NCBI RefSeq assembly: GCF_019059575.1 | Contig: NW_024882870.1 | Coordinates: forward strand, 1-64,000 | DNA: 64,000 nt | Reading direction: 5' to 3' | DNA from: Amphibalanus amphitrite | Taxonomy: Eukaryota > Arthropoda > Thecostraca > Balanomorpha > Balanidae | Part shown: piece after piece, positions 52,075-63,964 of the stretch | How the letters are laid out: each line of letters opens with the position of its first letter | How positions within the stretch are numbered: the stretch's first letter is position 1 | Position numbers and translations under genes: made by a program | The notes under the pieces: generated by a model | What the model was told of the DNA's origin: nothing | The model's database searches: none | The model's input: the letters and a program-made list of their open reading frames with translations, nothing else

Positions 52075-53261
52075 AGTGAGGTTCATAAGACTCCGACTCA
52101 ATGGTATCCGAATCTCAGTTAACCAACCCATTCGCCAAGACAACCGTAAATGTCAGGAGTATGCATGCTCAAGACGTATGAATAGGAAAAGAGGATCCTG
52201 ACATTTTTTATATGAGCATGGGCTTACTGGAGGAGAAGGAGCTGACCTTGAAAAAACTGAGCTTTTTTAGCTGGAGGAGAAGGATTTGACCGTCTTGGAG
52301 GTGGAAATGACGGGACGGTGCCAAGAGATTCCGAATTCCTCGGCTTCTGTGGCAGACTGCACAAACACCCGGCGTGCCACTTTTGAAAAATATGTATTGT
52401 TTCGCCCGCGCGGCGAACCTGATGACTATACAAGGCAGCCAGCAGGCGCTGGTGATATGAAAGGCATGATACGTGTTCGGGCATCGACGGGTCACTCACA
52501 CGACACTCACAAATGCTGCACAAATCGCCCAGTTACACAGAGCCGGCGACCGTGGCGCCGCCCGGCGGCCAGACGGCGAACTAGCCGCCCGGGAGCACAC
52601 ACATACCCGTGTCCATTCGCCACGTATGATAATGCACTCAGCACGGCATACACAAAACACTGACAGCCCTGCTACATACAGAGCTCATACGTTCTGGCGG
52701 TGATACGGTACATGAACCTCATTCGGCTAAAGAACCCTGACGCAAAAATACACTATCAGCGCTCTGCATTGTGGTTTTACAACTGTCCCATGGCGACGTT
52801 TTCCCTTTAGATAGTGAAGGGATTCCCCTACAGTAGGAATTTCCCCTTCATAGCAAATCCCCGATGCGATAATCCCGATAAATACAGCATAAACAGAGTA
52901 CCAATACAGGGTTCGGCGGTGGGTCCAGCAGCGGCACCCAGCGGCGGTTGTCATGACAACAGTCACCGGCTCGGCTCGGCGTATGCGCACCAGCTTGCTC
53001 TCACCACAGCCTGGAAGCGGGTATCTAGCTGTGAAAACCCGGCGGCACCACACAGTGCCGCAGGACAGGCCTCCTCACGGGAGATCTGCCCGCCGCCTGG
53101 CGGTGCCGCCGGGAAGCAGCAGTACCCGATGGCGTCCACAGATGGCAGCGCGATCACCGAGCCTCGCCGCCGCCGCTACACACAATGGCACTGGCCAGCC
53201 AGCCTCTGACGTCATCCCGTACACACAGTGACGTCACCACACAGGTCGATGACGTCACCGA

Positions 53262-53796
53262 CTAAAGATGCGCCACAATTTCCACCTCTCCGTCGGAGGT
53301 GGGAGCGGTCTGCGCCGACCGCTCTACCGCACCGCTAACCGTAACTACAACACTGTTGGAGCGGGTCACGTGACACTGGTCCCCAGTCACCTGGCCGACC
53401 GTATCGTCCAGCGGCGGAGCCGTGTCCTCGGTCACGTGACCACCGTCCGTCTGCACAATCGTCACCAGATTATCGTCCCGTTTGACCTCCTCCTCTAGCC
53501 GTCCCTCTTTACTCTCTCGCTCTCTCTTCTCACGTCTTCGCTTGCGTTTTCCATCCTCCAAGCTCCCAGTTTGTAGAACAGAGATCACATTAACACCATC
53601 TGTACTAGCAATGCCATCTAGCGGCGCGCCGAACACTAGAGATTCGTGCGACAGAAACGAGAGGACGCTGGGGTTGCGGCTGTGGCAGACTCCGGCCGGC
53701 TCCTGCTGCGGCTGGGGGTTGGCAGATGACTGGCGGGAGTGGTAACTCGGTGGGTGGCTGTACTCTGAGTGGCCCGACAGAGTGTTCATACCGGGC
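53262..53796 (-). CDS. copy B terminal exon
   Basis: 178 codons, same frame and stop as copy A. Confidence 0.8.
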
Positions 53797-55181
53797 CTGC
53801 GGGCGGGAGGGGGCAGTGTCAGAGCGAGGGCATTATTAGGTCACGGGTCGCAATGGGTCACGTAGGTATATCAACGCCAAAGTTTTACCTTCGCTTGTTC
53901 ACCCGTTCCGTGCTTCTATCCTCAGGATACTGAAATCCTTCTCCTCCACGCCTCTTTCCCATGCTCCGGGCTGGACGGGCAACTTTATCCCATGCGGGAT
54001 TGCCCGTAAGAGCATGCCCGTAGCCGGGTGCAGAGAGTGCTTGGGGACTGGTCGGCCTGTCCATTTGGACGGGCTCAGCCCCGACGACTCACAGGCCACA
54101 GGGGTGCCCGCCCAGACCAATGCCTCCCCTTTATTCCTATAATCATTCCGGCTCTGAAATGGTCTCGTCAGACCGAAAGACCTAACCCACCAAAACAAGC
54201 AAAACAGGTGAAACAGTGTGATAAGCATGACACATGCCTCATAATTTTCCTCTTTTTTAATTTTTCCTTTTCTTTTTTAACCTTTCACTTTCGCAGCAGC
54301 GGCTCCGACCAACAGCAACTCGACACAGCATAGCACAACTCCCCAAGGTAAATCCTGACCAGAAGCCCCTCTCCGTCCCTGTGTTCTCACCTCAGAGTGC
54401 CGGTGCCGGGTCGGTAGGAGGGCGGTGGTGACAGCACGGCCCCGTTTCCGGCGGCAGAGGCGGCGTTATGTCGATCCAACAGCAGACCCAGACGGTACGC
54501 CTGCATCGAGGCGTGGTAGCTGGGCGGCGGCGGCCGGAACTGGAACTCGGGGTACACCATCGCTGCAACAGGTGGCGCTGTCAGTCACTATGCGGGGAGA
54601 GCAGAGACTGCAGTTGTGAGTGATTGATGACTGATGTCGAAGGATCGGAGAGCTATATGCTTGGACTGATGACATTTGAAGCGAAGAGCCAAGTAAAGCA
54701 TTAAATCAAACCTAATGTTTCGAACAGTGAGACCGACAAACCCAGCTGGACATTGAAGGGAGAGTGCATGTGTGCTCATTTGAAAAGCTAACTTATAACA
54801 GCTACCTAAAGCACTGCAAAGGTCATTCTCTCATAGCGTCCTGTGACTCCTTTTCCTACGGCCCTGTGAGCAGCCACGCCCACAGAAAGGTAATTCTCAC
54901 GAACATTCCCTCCCCTAAGACTAGATGGTAGGCAGGCAGGTATCATCAAAATCCACATCATGACCATGTTAATCTCTCTACCACCTCTCTCCTCGCTCTC
55001 TACCGACCTGCATACGGATGGTGCGGTCTTCCGTAGGCGGGCACCACCCTGTGCATGAAGCGGCGCGACTCAGGCTCCTCCTGCTGTCTGGAGAGGCCGA
55101 GCATCATCCGGCAGGAGGGCGAGTCGCGGGAGGTGAGCCGCCACGCGATCCCCGATACCGTGATCAGCACTATACCGACTC
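53262..55181 (-). CDS. PPxY membrane protein, last three exons (copy B), partial
   Basis: Exons 55181-55008, 54562-54391 and 53796-53262 have the same lengths (174, 172, 535), phases and splice sites as copy A. Few amino-acid differences are seen (for example DTAPP against DTTPP, and GAVER against GAVGR in the last exon). Since neither copy includes the 5' exons, copy B is nearer to the upstream part of a minus-strand gene and copy A lies beyond its stop codon. The pair could serve as alternative 3' ends, or copy A may be a silent leftover. Confidence 0.8.
54391..54562 (-). CDS. copy B exon with two PPxY motifs
   Basis: As copy A, but the donor is GTGAGA, closer to consensus than copy A's GTGAAT. 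Confidence 0.82.
55008..55181 (-). CDS. copy B exon with transmembrane segment
   Basis: Same 57 codons as copy A. CTCAG acceptor preceded by a long C run, GTCGGT donor. Confidence 0.8.
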
Positions 55182-56414
55182 CTGAGGGGGGAGGGGGGGG
55201 GGGGGTCAGTGGGGTGGTTCAGAGGGACGACGGGGTCTGGCCTACGTACAATTATGACGGGTGACTGGTGAGGCTTTAAATGGACATTTTTTTTTTAAAT
55301 ACCACCGTTGTGGAAGGAGTGATAACTCTCTCAGCTCTCAGATTACATAGGAACATGCGGTGGAGACATGAAAAAATGTGAAAATACCCATCCGTCATTG
55401 GTTACCGCATCAAAATCAACCAAAGCAATGAACAAGAAATAGGTGTATGGTCAGAAAGAAATGTTGATACCATACGTCTACGAAACACGAGCTCAACCAA
55501 CGCGTATCAGAAACCAGAGCTGAGGTTCAAGCAAACAGCGCGACCAGGGAATTCCTCCGCCCCACACCGGTGCCCCAGCACCCCACAACCCGTTAACACA
55601 TGCTAATCAATGCAGACACGCACACACACATAGCGTGCCGGCGTGTAGCCTGGGGGGAAACGCAGCGCGTCCGGGCACGCCCTGAGGAAAAGAGCCGGCA
55701 GAGAGGGCTGGAATTCCACGCACGTCCTATGCCGGCTGAGATAACCGCATTTATTACCATTTACCAGACTGTGGGGTGTTTCAGAACGCATTCTTTCGTG
55801 AGATGTGAGAAGCACTGCTGACAAGCCTGGTTTATTCAGCGAGCTTATGAATAAAAAAGGCGCATTAGCAACACACATTGTCACATTAAAACCCCAGACG
55901 ATGCACCAACTCAAGGAGGAAATTCCGAAGAATCAGGAAGACTTCCGACCGCATAACTTTCGAATGATTTGGCAAGCAAGTATGCTATGATTTCCTCTGT
56001 TAGCTTCAATGATCATGTTTTGATCGTCAGCTGAAAAACTGCTGTTAGGGCAACATCTGTAAGAAATTAACGGCCTCGTCCATCGATCGGGCAGACTACA
56101 GTGATGCGCTCCAATGCGCCTAAGAACACAAACAAGATGAAATAAGGGGCCGGGGAGTGACGAATGGGCGGCGAACCAGCCTGTTCCACAAATCCCAGTG
56201 AATAACTGCGTGTTTTGGGTGTAAGAATCGATCAGATGTCTTGCTACCCAGATGTAAGTGAGGTTCATAAGATTCATACCCAATCGAACCTGAATCTCAG
56301 CTATCAACCCATGGGTCATGTAATAACTGAATAACGAATGCATTCGTCAGGTCAACCGTAAATTCAAGCCAGGAAAAGAGAAGCCGGACATTTTTAACGA
56401 CGAACATGGGCTTT

Positions 56415-57029
56415 GAACAGAAGGTTAGATTCACAATTTCGCTATCGAGAACATTTTCGTAACATGTTTCATGAGATCGTAAATGTAGCTCCAACAGTCA
56501 GCTTCTGCTCGACACTATAAGCCCCCACGCCGATTTTCCAGTAGGTACACCAGAGGCGCGGTGAGCAAGATAGCGGGCGGCTCTGTGCCTAAATCTGACC
56601 GCAAATCTCCCTCCCCCCCCCCACCGCTGACTGATGGCAGCCCCCCCCCTCACTCTGTGGCGAGTGATCTGGGTCACCCCAGCCCCCCGTCACCGTGCCC
56701 CCTCATGGCCCCCGGATGCAATCGATGGAACACATTAGCCCAGCATCGATCACCCGGTGGCGGCGACGGACGAGAGAGCGGCACTCACTGCGGCCCCGCT
56801 CCCAGCCCGGTGACGTCATATGACAGAGACCTCTGACGTCATGAGGGGTAGCGGACGTCATAAAATGACGTCAAACGGTGGAAGTTAATGATAGAAATTA
56901 GAACTATGATTTCGCAGGAACAAAATCAGCCATAAAAACAAACAAAACATATAGGGCCCTCGTACTTGTTCAAATTTGTTTATTTTCGCATTTGGAACGA
57001 TCTAATGATGTAGAAGTTTCGACCCGTTC
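56415..57029. other. intergenic or 5' intron, with CRE cluster
   Basis: No exon recognised. C-rich stretches at 56610-56650. Three TGACGTCA (56811-56818, 56834-56841, 56866-56873) and one GACGTCA (56854-56860) lie within 63 bases. Confidence 0.5.
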
Positions 57030-57033
57030 ATAG

Positions 57034-58216
57034 CCTTCGCCCCAGTGGGGGGGGGGGGGCATATGTTACCACCCTGTCGCTGTTTTTGCGTGTGAATAAA
57101 AAACCGCGGCGCGTAGCGCCGCGCCGCTTGGGGTAGCTTTTGGTACATCAATTTTGGACAATGTGTGAAATTTTTGACCCCAGGTCATGTCAGGTCAGGT
57201 CACCAGGTCAAGTTAACTGACCAAGCCTAAAAAAGTTTGCAATTATGTCCAGCCTGCAGTGTTTGTCAGAAAGGTTTTAAAATTGGTGGATTGCATGCTG
57301 TTATGGGCGCCTACAATTTGTATATCTCGGATTTTTTATATCCGTGACCTAAGGTCAGCTCAGTGGCGTGACCTTTCCATAACAAGTCAATGGAGAAAAA
57401 TGAAAATGCCTCTAGATCCGTGTGTACGCATCGGAACAGTCCAAATATTTCAGAATCACAATGATTTAGTCCACTCGTGATGACCATGGTGTCATTTTTG
57501 CTGATAGCCTCTAGACAGGTCATCCGAGGTCACTTGAGGCTACAAACAGTTTTTTGCCAATAACTCGCGATTGGAAAGAGATAGAACGCTGGGGATGGTC
57601 TCATTGTGTTTGTCTTGTTGAGACGCATCGACTGATATGCAACACGACCTTTTCCGGTCAGGTCATGACCTTGACCTGAGGTCAAATTTTCAAGTTGACC
57701 TTTCAAGGTCAAATTATAGTTCATTCGACGCGTCTCGGCGAGGGGAACACGATTCTGGCAATAGAAATGTCGTGGCTTTTTGTAGTAGAAAGTTATTGTC
57801 GAAAAACACTTTTCGTAAAAACAGCTATTTTTGGAGTTTTTGCCCTCTGGAAGCTAAACCGTTGACCTGAGGGCAATATTGATAACGACCTTTTCAAAAG
57901 AAGAGTTCAAAAACTATCGTTTGCTGTTCCGTGCGTTTTTCTAGCTACCATAGTTCCTGAGATAACGGCATGTTTTCTGAAAAATATAATGACAATTGGC
58001 AAATTTTGACCTTTGATGACCTCTGAGGTCTGGTGACCCCAATATTACTCTAAGGTGAAAAATGACCGAAATACTTTCAAACGTACGCATTGAGAGCTAT
58101 CGACTGCTTTTTACCGCGTCTTTCTAGCCCTCTTAGTTTTTGAGTTAGAGGTGGGTGGTAACATATGCCCCCCCTCACTAGGGCGAAGTTGGCTGAGACC
58201 GCCACTGGGGCGCGGG
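57034..58216. mobile_element. hairpin-ended TTAA-type element, copy E
   Basis: Direct ATAG on both sides (57030-57033 and 58217-58220). Ends CCTTCGCCCCAGTGGGG / CCACTGGGGCGCGGG. The hairpin sequence GGGGGGCATATGTTACCACC on the left returns inverted on the right (GGTGGTAACATATGCCCCCC, about 58153). The second palindrome GCGGCGCGTAGCGCCGC lies near 57110. AGGTCA arrays at 57184-57212 and 57650-57715. The interior aligns with copy A. Confidence 0.82.
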
Positions 58217-58220
58217 ATAG

Positions 58221-61200
58221 TTGACCTCCAAAGTCCCAATCGGCATCGACAATGTCAGACGTAAGGTGCGTTCGGTTCTGAGTCCCCCCAGTCTCCCCCC
58301 CCCCCAACCCTCCCAGACAGAGGTGTCGGAAAGTTAATCCAATTGTGCGGTGGCTCGCGCCGCCGAAATTGAATCTCTCGCTGGCGGTGGCTGCAGTTGA
58401 CACTGATCTACGGAGCACGGCGAGGCTGTGAGTCACAGGCTCCGCGAAACAACCCTGAGGGAACGTCGATACTTGGTCGATACAACACTTTATCGAATGG
58501 AAAGAAGCATGCCTAAATGAACGCATTCGTAAACTGAAGCATAGGACGTGGGTAACGTGGGAAGTCAGGCCCAGGGACGTGAAAAAGTGCAGCATGTGGT
58601 AAGCTAATTTGGGAGGAGTTTTTGAATGATAAAAACATCTGAGTGGTTAGCGCCAAGCCAAACTGAGCCAGTTGTCGGCACCCCACCCTCTGTCGTTTGT
58701 TTACAGCATTATCCCACGCTGGGAGCCGGTGGCCACTTAGGGCTGGGTCACACCGCAGTTCTGGGACATTAAATCACCACAGGGGACTGTGTGTTTATTG
58801 GTGGCCTTCAGCTAATACCGGAGAGAATGAGGTCACTTTGTCTCTAGACCCACACATTAGCCGGTTTTCTCTCCGATGCAAAACATTCAGACGCATCACA
58901 AAATTCGTATTTTCGCAATGTTACCGCGCTCAGAGCGTCTCTTACGACCAACTGAAAAGGAGCCCACATATGCGTGACCGTGTTGCAAAACGGAGGCGGA
59001 TCGCGTGCGTTTTCACCCAGTACGCCCCTACGTCGACAGTGCTTCACATACGAATTGCAGCAGCAGCAGCGGCGGCAGCGGCGGCGCGGCGGCGACCAAA
59101 ACAGCCCCCTCACCCCTCCCCCCCCGCCGGCGACTTGACCTTGTCGTGCCGTCCAAGGTCGCTCTGCTCGGCTGCTCCCCGGCCCCCAGCTTCAGTATAC
59201 GGTCCGATGATGTGTTATGATGGGGCGTAGGAGTAGGAACAGAGAAATGATCGCGACGGATTCAGACAAAGACCGAAAAGCGCCGAGGAGACGATTGCGA
59301 CAGAGAAGAGCCCCGTGTTTTTGGAAAACAGTTCATTGACACGAAAAAAGCCCTATGAAGAAAAAAGAGAACAACATGTCCACTGTCCAGGAAACATCAC
59401 CGAAATATTGTCATAGGAAAGAAGGCTTTAATACATATAACTCATAAAATAACTGGCTTACTTACAAACGCCGATGATTCCTAACATAATGACATAACGA
59501 TTCATCGATTCATTATGACCGTAATGAAGGGTTAGGTAACTGAGAGATCCAAAATATCGAACGACGACCAAATGCTGACGGAAATCCAGTAGCGCTGTCG
59601 GCCTGAGTACGGGTAATGCGTCGTAAGACCGTCCGAGGCTGAGCTTAGACGTAGCCGAGGTAATTAGACCATTAAAATTGAAGTCAAACTTCAAGGCGGC
59701 TCAAGCCGTGTTTCACAGCGCTGAACTACTTGCAAAAATGAAACATTTTCAATTTACACCAAAGTTAGATAAACTTGTTTCTCACAGTGCTAAGGAAACA
59801 CGGTTTTGTTATCTGACCCGAACCCATCCTTCCATGAGCCCTCGCATAATCAGTTCCACCCATCGTCACCAATCGCTGACATTTGACCTGACCTACCATC
59901 GCAATACTCCCTCCATACGACCCACCATCTTAACAAGCTCCATCCCAATCATTCTACCAACCAAACCCAACAGCCCGCGCTAACCAAAAATCCTACCAAA
60001 CAGCCCCAAGCCCAACTCCCTCCCTCCCGACCCCACAACAAAGCCAGGCGCCGCGCAGCCGACCGACCACTGCCTGGCTGGCGCGCCTTTGTGAAAAGTA
60101 ACGGGTTCACCTCACCACAGCTGCCGGTGTGAAAAGGAGCCGCGCCTCCGCCGCCCCAGAGCAGCTCTGATCGTCACGTTCGGTTGCCGAGAGGCGGCGC
60201 CGCGGCCGAACAAGGAGAGAAAGGATGGAGGTGGCGTGGGCAGGGTCAGAGGAGGTCATGACTCGAGATGCACGACCGGTCGGCGTGGTTTGACCTACTG
60301 ATCACTTGATCGAAGACTGTGACTGGCGTGATGGTCACATGAGGACTGCGACTTGTTACCACAAAAGGCCAATGCGCGGCACAGGAAAAAGGAGCTCTAC
60401 ATGTGTTCTTCAACCGTCTAACCACTTCTCAAGCAATGACATCAGTGGGCTGACGACTAAAAGAGCAAACACCCTGACATTTGCACATTTCCGCCTTCCA
60501 ATCTATCGGCGTCAGTGAAAACAGTTGACCGCTGTATAACCAACACTCCATGTGAACCCGGCTTTACACGTCTCGCTCATTGACCACAACCAATGTCGTA
60601 GAAAGTGTTTTTGACAAGCGGTGTTACTGGTTTTTGTTAGCAGTCGGTGACCGCGTTGATTGAACATGGTCAGCTCTGGTTGAAGCCACCAAAGACTTGA
60701 TCAAATTAACGGGTCATGAGCACCTTCACTTTCAGATCAGCATGAAAGGGAATTACGCAAAAACGGCTGACAATTTTTCTGAACAGCAATTGATCAAACT
60801 TGGTTCAAACTGTGTCTACCATACTTCTAAAGCTTCCACACTCTACAGCGCTCCCAGATGCAGGTTGAATGAAATCGAACCAGCAAATCGGTCGTTTTGC
60901 TTATCAAACAGAAAAATGCCATTTCTGTCCGCAGAAATGGGCATTTGCTATCATCAAAGACTCGGAAAAGCTGTTCGCAGAAGCTTTGCCCGATTGCATA
61001 GGGCTTAAACCCTGAAACGTTTTTATAGGTTGTGCTGAACTAGACGACATAAAATCCACTAAAAGCTTGAGATACGGACTCGCTTGCTTGATATTTCACA
61101 AGCTTGGGAATGGAACAAGCTATGGGTGATTTGTATGCGAGTGGGGTCTCACATGTAAATCGCTAGACTGAAATTCAATGTCGAACGCTACGCCACAAGA

Positions 61201-63390
61201 ATACGCGAGCGAAATGAATGCGACGTGATTCTCGGCTCCAGACGACACATACTCTATGTGAATTTGATCGAATTTAAAGCGAGTCAGGTAGTACCACTTC
61301 TAACAAGATTGGACAAAAGACCTTGGACAGCCCCTGCGTTTAAAGTAGGACAGCAATTGATGAGCAAACTCCATCGAGAATTATAATCCTTATTTTGTTG
61401 ACCCCAAAAGACGTGATAACAAAACCGTTTTCAGTTCGCTTCGCCACTGGCCAGCAAAATTAATCTGATCTCTCTTAAAGACCCTCCAATAGAAATACGA
61501 TCCAAACAAGAACATGGGGCTTTTGACGAGCCATCTCGCACAAAGCAGCTCCCCTCGGCCCCCGGCGATTCCCTCCCGCTTTGATGAACCCATTCAGACG
61601 AGCCAACCGACCGCTCCGATGCGTGGTGTTTTTTTTTTTCTCGGCAGCGGCAGCCAAGCGACTAGCGTTTCTTTTTGTCTTTCATCTTTGTGGCGGACAT
61701 TTCTCATACTAAGCGAGCCATCAGTGGGAGGACGCGTCTCGCGCCGCGAAAAGAAGAGCGATGGTGCCTCGCGGAGTTCTCCTTCCCCTACCGCGCACTT
61801 CTCCCCCCCCCCCCTGATGAGCGGGGTAGACGACGGCGAAACGTGGAGAGAGAGTGTATGGAAAGATAAACGACGTCGTTTCGATTAACTATGCGCTCTC
61901 AGTTTTTTTTGTGCTGTGGCTAGAAGCATGAGTGACAAAATCACAATAAACTGTGCATGGATTTGAGGAGCATTCATACTTTTGTGACAAGTCTGAAGGA
62001 CATCGGTTTGGTAGGGAGTACATCCAATAGCATCGATTGGCCCTCTCATAGATGGTCATTCAAACTTGCGGACTATTTATTGCCATCCCACTCTAACAGA
62101 CGCCACTGGCAGAATGGACTGCTGTTTGTTGAGTCTCATTTATCTGGGAGCTCCAACAGCTGCCGGTGTCGACAGCTGCAGGCGCGGGTCAGCGACCCCT
62201 CCCGACACTGAAATCGGGTTAGCTCCCCCAATCAATTATTGCCAGCGACACCAGGGAATGACAAGGAGTTAACTTCACGCAGTGCGTCAACACACTCAAT
62301 TAGGGGTTCGCGTCGGTTCAGATAAAACTGAGATCAATCAAAGATAGCTGCAATCAGAATAAAATATCAGACACATCTTTGTCAGTAACCAAAGCCTCTG
62401 TGCACCAGGTTGACCTGCGTAATATAACCGTGCATTTTTGTAGCATCCCTTCGTGCGAATTAGTTCCGCGTAGCGTTTACCACAAATGAGTTCTTTTTAA
62501 CAGGTCAAATAATACCGTGCAGACTGCAGATGCTTTGCACTGCAGAGTCACGTGCAGTGGCGCCTGCCGCCTAAGCAAGACCGCTACATCAGCGAACTCA
62601 TCGAGACGAGAAAGTGCGTTTATAAGATTCTCCTCACCACATTAAATTAAGGAAAATCTTTACACCAGCAGCCGCCACATCACGACATCGCGAGATTAAA
62701 TCTCCAATCGGCTTCATTCGAGCGTTGATAACCCGATTAGGGGGGATACCTTCCGTCTTACCGAAATCCTGTTACATTCCCTCCCGCGGGAGTTCGCCAC
62801 TGCACGAACATAATCCCGGTTCGTTGGCCTCTCTGAGCTACGTCACTACGGCCCACGCCACCACGCTCTAGCCTTGTTCGTCACAGACGCACGCGTCCCA
62901 AATCGCTGTCTCCCTCCTACTCGCGATCTGCTCCCTCCTACGCCCCCCTGTGACCCCCCCCCCACACGATAGGATCCGATTTGGGGGAGACGAATGGCCC
63001 GGACCAATTAGCGGAGTATCTGGGGGATGCGTCACTGCCGCCAACGCCGGTCGCGAAAAACCTCAGCCGAACGACCCGGGGATTAGTGAACCAGAAGACG
63101 GGCTTTGGGGGAACAGCAGAGGCGCGCGTAAGTACGTAAAGGAGAGAGAGCGGAACGCATGGAAACGAGTAAGAAAATTATCAAATTGGGGATTATTTGT
63201 GCTGTCGTGCGTTCGGAGTGCAGCAGTTAGCACTTAGCACCCACCTTATGCAAACATCATAATGGAGATATTCAGGGGGAATGACAAAGCATATCTACCA
63301 ACAAGAAAGATAGGTAATAAACCAACGGTAAAGATTTCTGCCTTGACAACCGGCCGCAAACCCGCAGCCATGCCTTGGCCAAACACTTAC
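58221..63390. other. intergenic or long intron, no gene recognised
   Basis: Several short frames lack domains. GC-rich stretches occur at 59030-59200 (with GCAGCAGCAGC/GGCGGC repeats), 60040-60240 and 61700-61860. TATA- or CCAAT-type promoter structure is not clear in any. If the PPxY gene extends to 63.4 kb, this is its intron. Confidence 0.4.
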
Positions 63391-63485
63391 CGCTAGTTTA
63401 CTCAACCACAATCCCCACAGCACGAACATGGCCACGGCGTTGCACAACGGATTGGCGAATGGCGCGGCCTCAGCGGCCTCCGTAT
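63391..63485 (-). CDS. possible exon with transmembrane segment
   Basis: Minus-strand frame TEAAEAAPFANPLCNAVAMF, VLWGLWLSKLA, ending at a consensus GTAAGTG donor in phase 0. The acceptor (CAG at 63488-63486) lacks a pyrimidine tract. It could be an upstream exon of the PPxY gene, but the phases do not meet directly (that gene's first known exon needs phase 1), so at least one intervening exon would be required. Confidence 0.35.
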
Positions 63486-63726
63486 CTGGTCACTGGACGT
63501 GACCTGGTCGTCTATGGGCGGTGACCTGGTCGTCTGTGAGCGGTTCTGGACAGGCGCCAGTGTCTATCGGTTTCTGACCGGCAGGGTACCCTCCGACTCA
63601 TTCGTCAGTTAGTACGTTAGTGTGCAATACAGCTCTCTGTCTCTCGCCTTCCATCACTTCCTTCCATTCTGATTTTAGCCTGTGTGTCTCTTCCTCCCTT
63701 CCCTCTACTGAGTCCGTCGGTTCCCC

Positions 63727-63729
<3 letters not shown>

Positions 63730-63775
<46 letters not shown>

Positions 63776-63782
63776 TCTCTCC
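63730..63782 (+). repeat. (CT)n microsatellite
   Basis: Uninterrupted CT repeat of more than 20 units with flanking CCCTCTC. A second run begins at 63965 and reaches the end of the window. Confidence 0.95.
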
Positions 63783-63961
63783 CATTCTCTCACCCCTCTC
63801 TCTCTAACAGGGTCCGGAAGTGGTCACCGACATTCCACCCCACCCCACCCTCCTCTCTTCATTTATCCACGACCTCATATTTTACCCTCCTGCCTTCCCT
63901 CAGACACCGTCCTACTTCTTTTCTTCCCCAGCTGCTCTACATTTTTACTTCCTCCATTCGT

Positions 63962-63964
<3 letters not shown>

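Larger units (their letters stand above)
47139..52225. repeat. tandem duplication, copy A
   Basis: 5.09 kb that matches 52271-56414 base for base over long stretches at a constant offset of 5132 in its first 1.5 kb. It differs by a 1.0-kb hAT insertion (50483-51482), a local 83-bp tandem copy (about 51868-52010), and many small indels in introns. It carries three exons of the PPxY membrane-protein gene. Confidence 0.93.
52271..56414. repeat. tandem duplication, copy B
   Basis: 4.14 kb second copy. Coding exons are nearly identical to copy A, introns less so (about 53880-54360 contains a different insertion of about 130 bases). It lacks the hAT element and the local tandem copy. A 45-base junction containing CTGGAGGAGAAGGAGCTGAC separates it from copy A. 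Confidence 0.93.

Noticed and set aside
62950-63237. 95-codon plus frame with a basic stretch
   Set aside because: No domain, no convincing splice sites or promoter. Probably random in GC-rich DNA.
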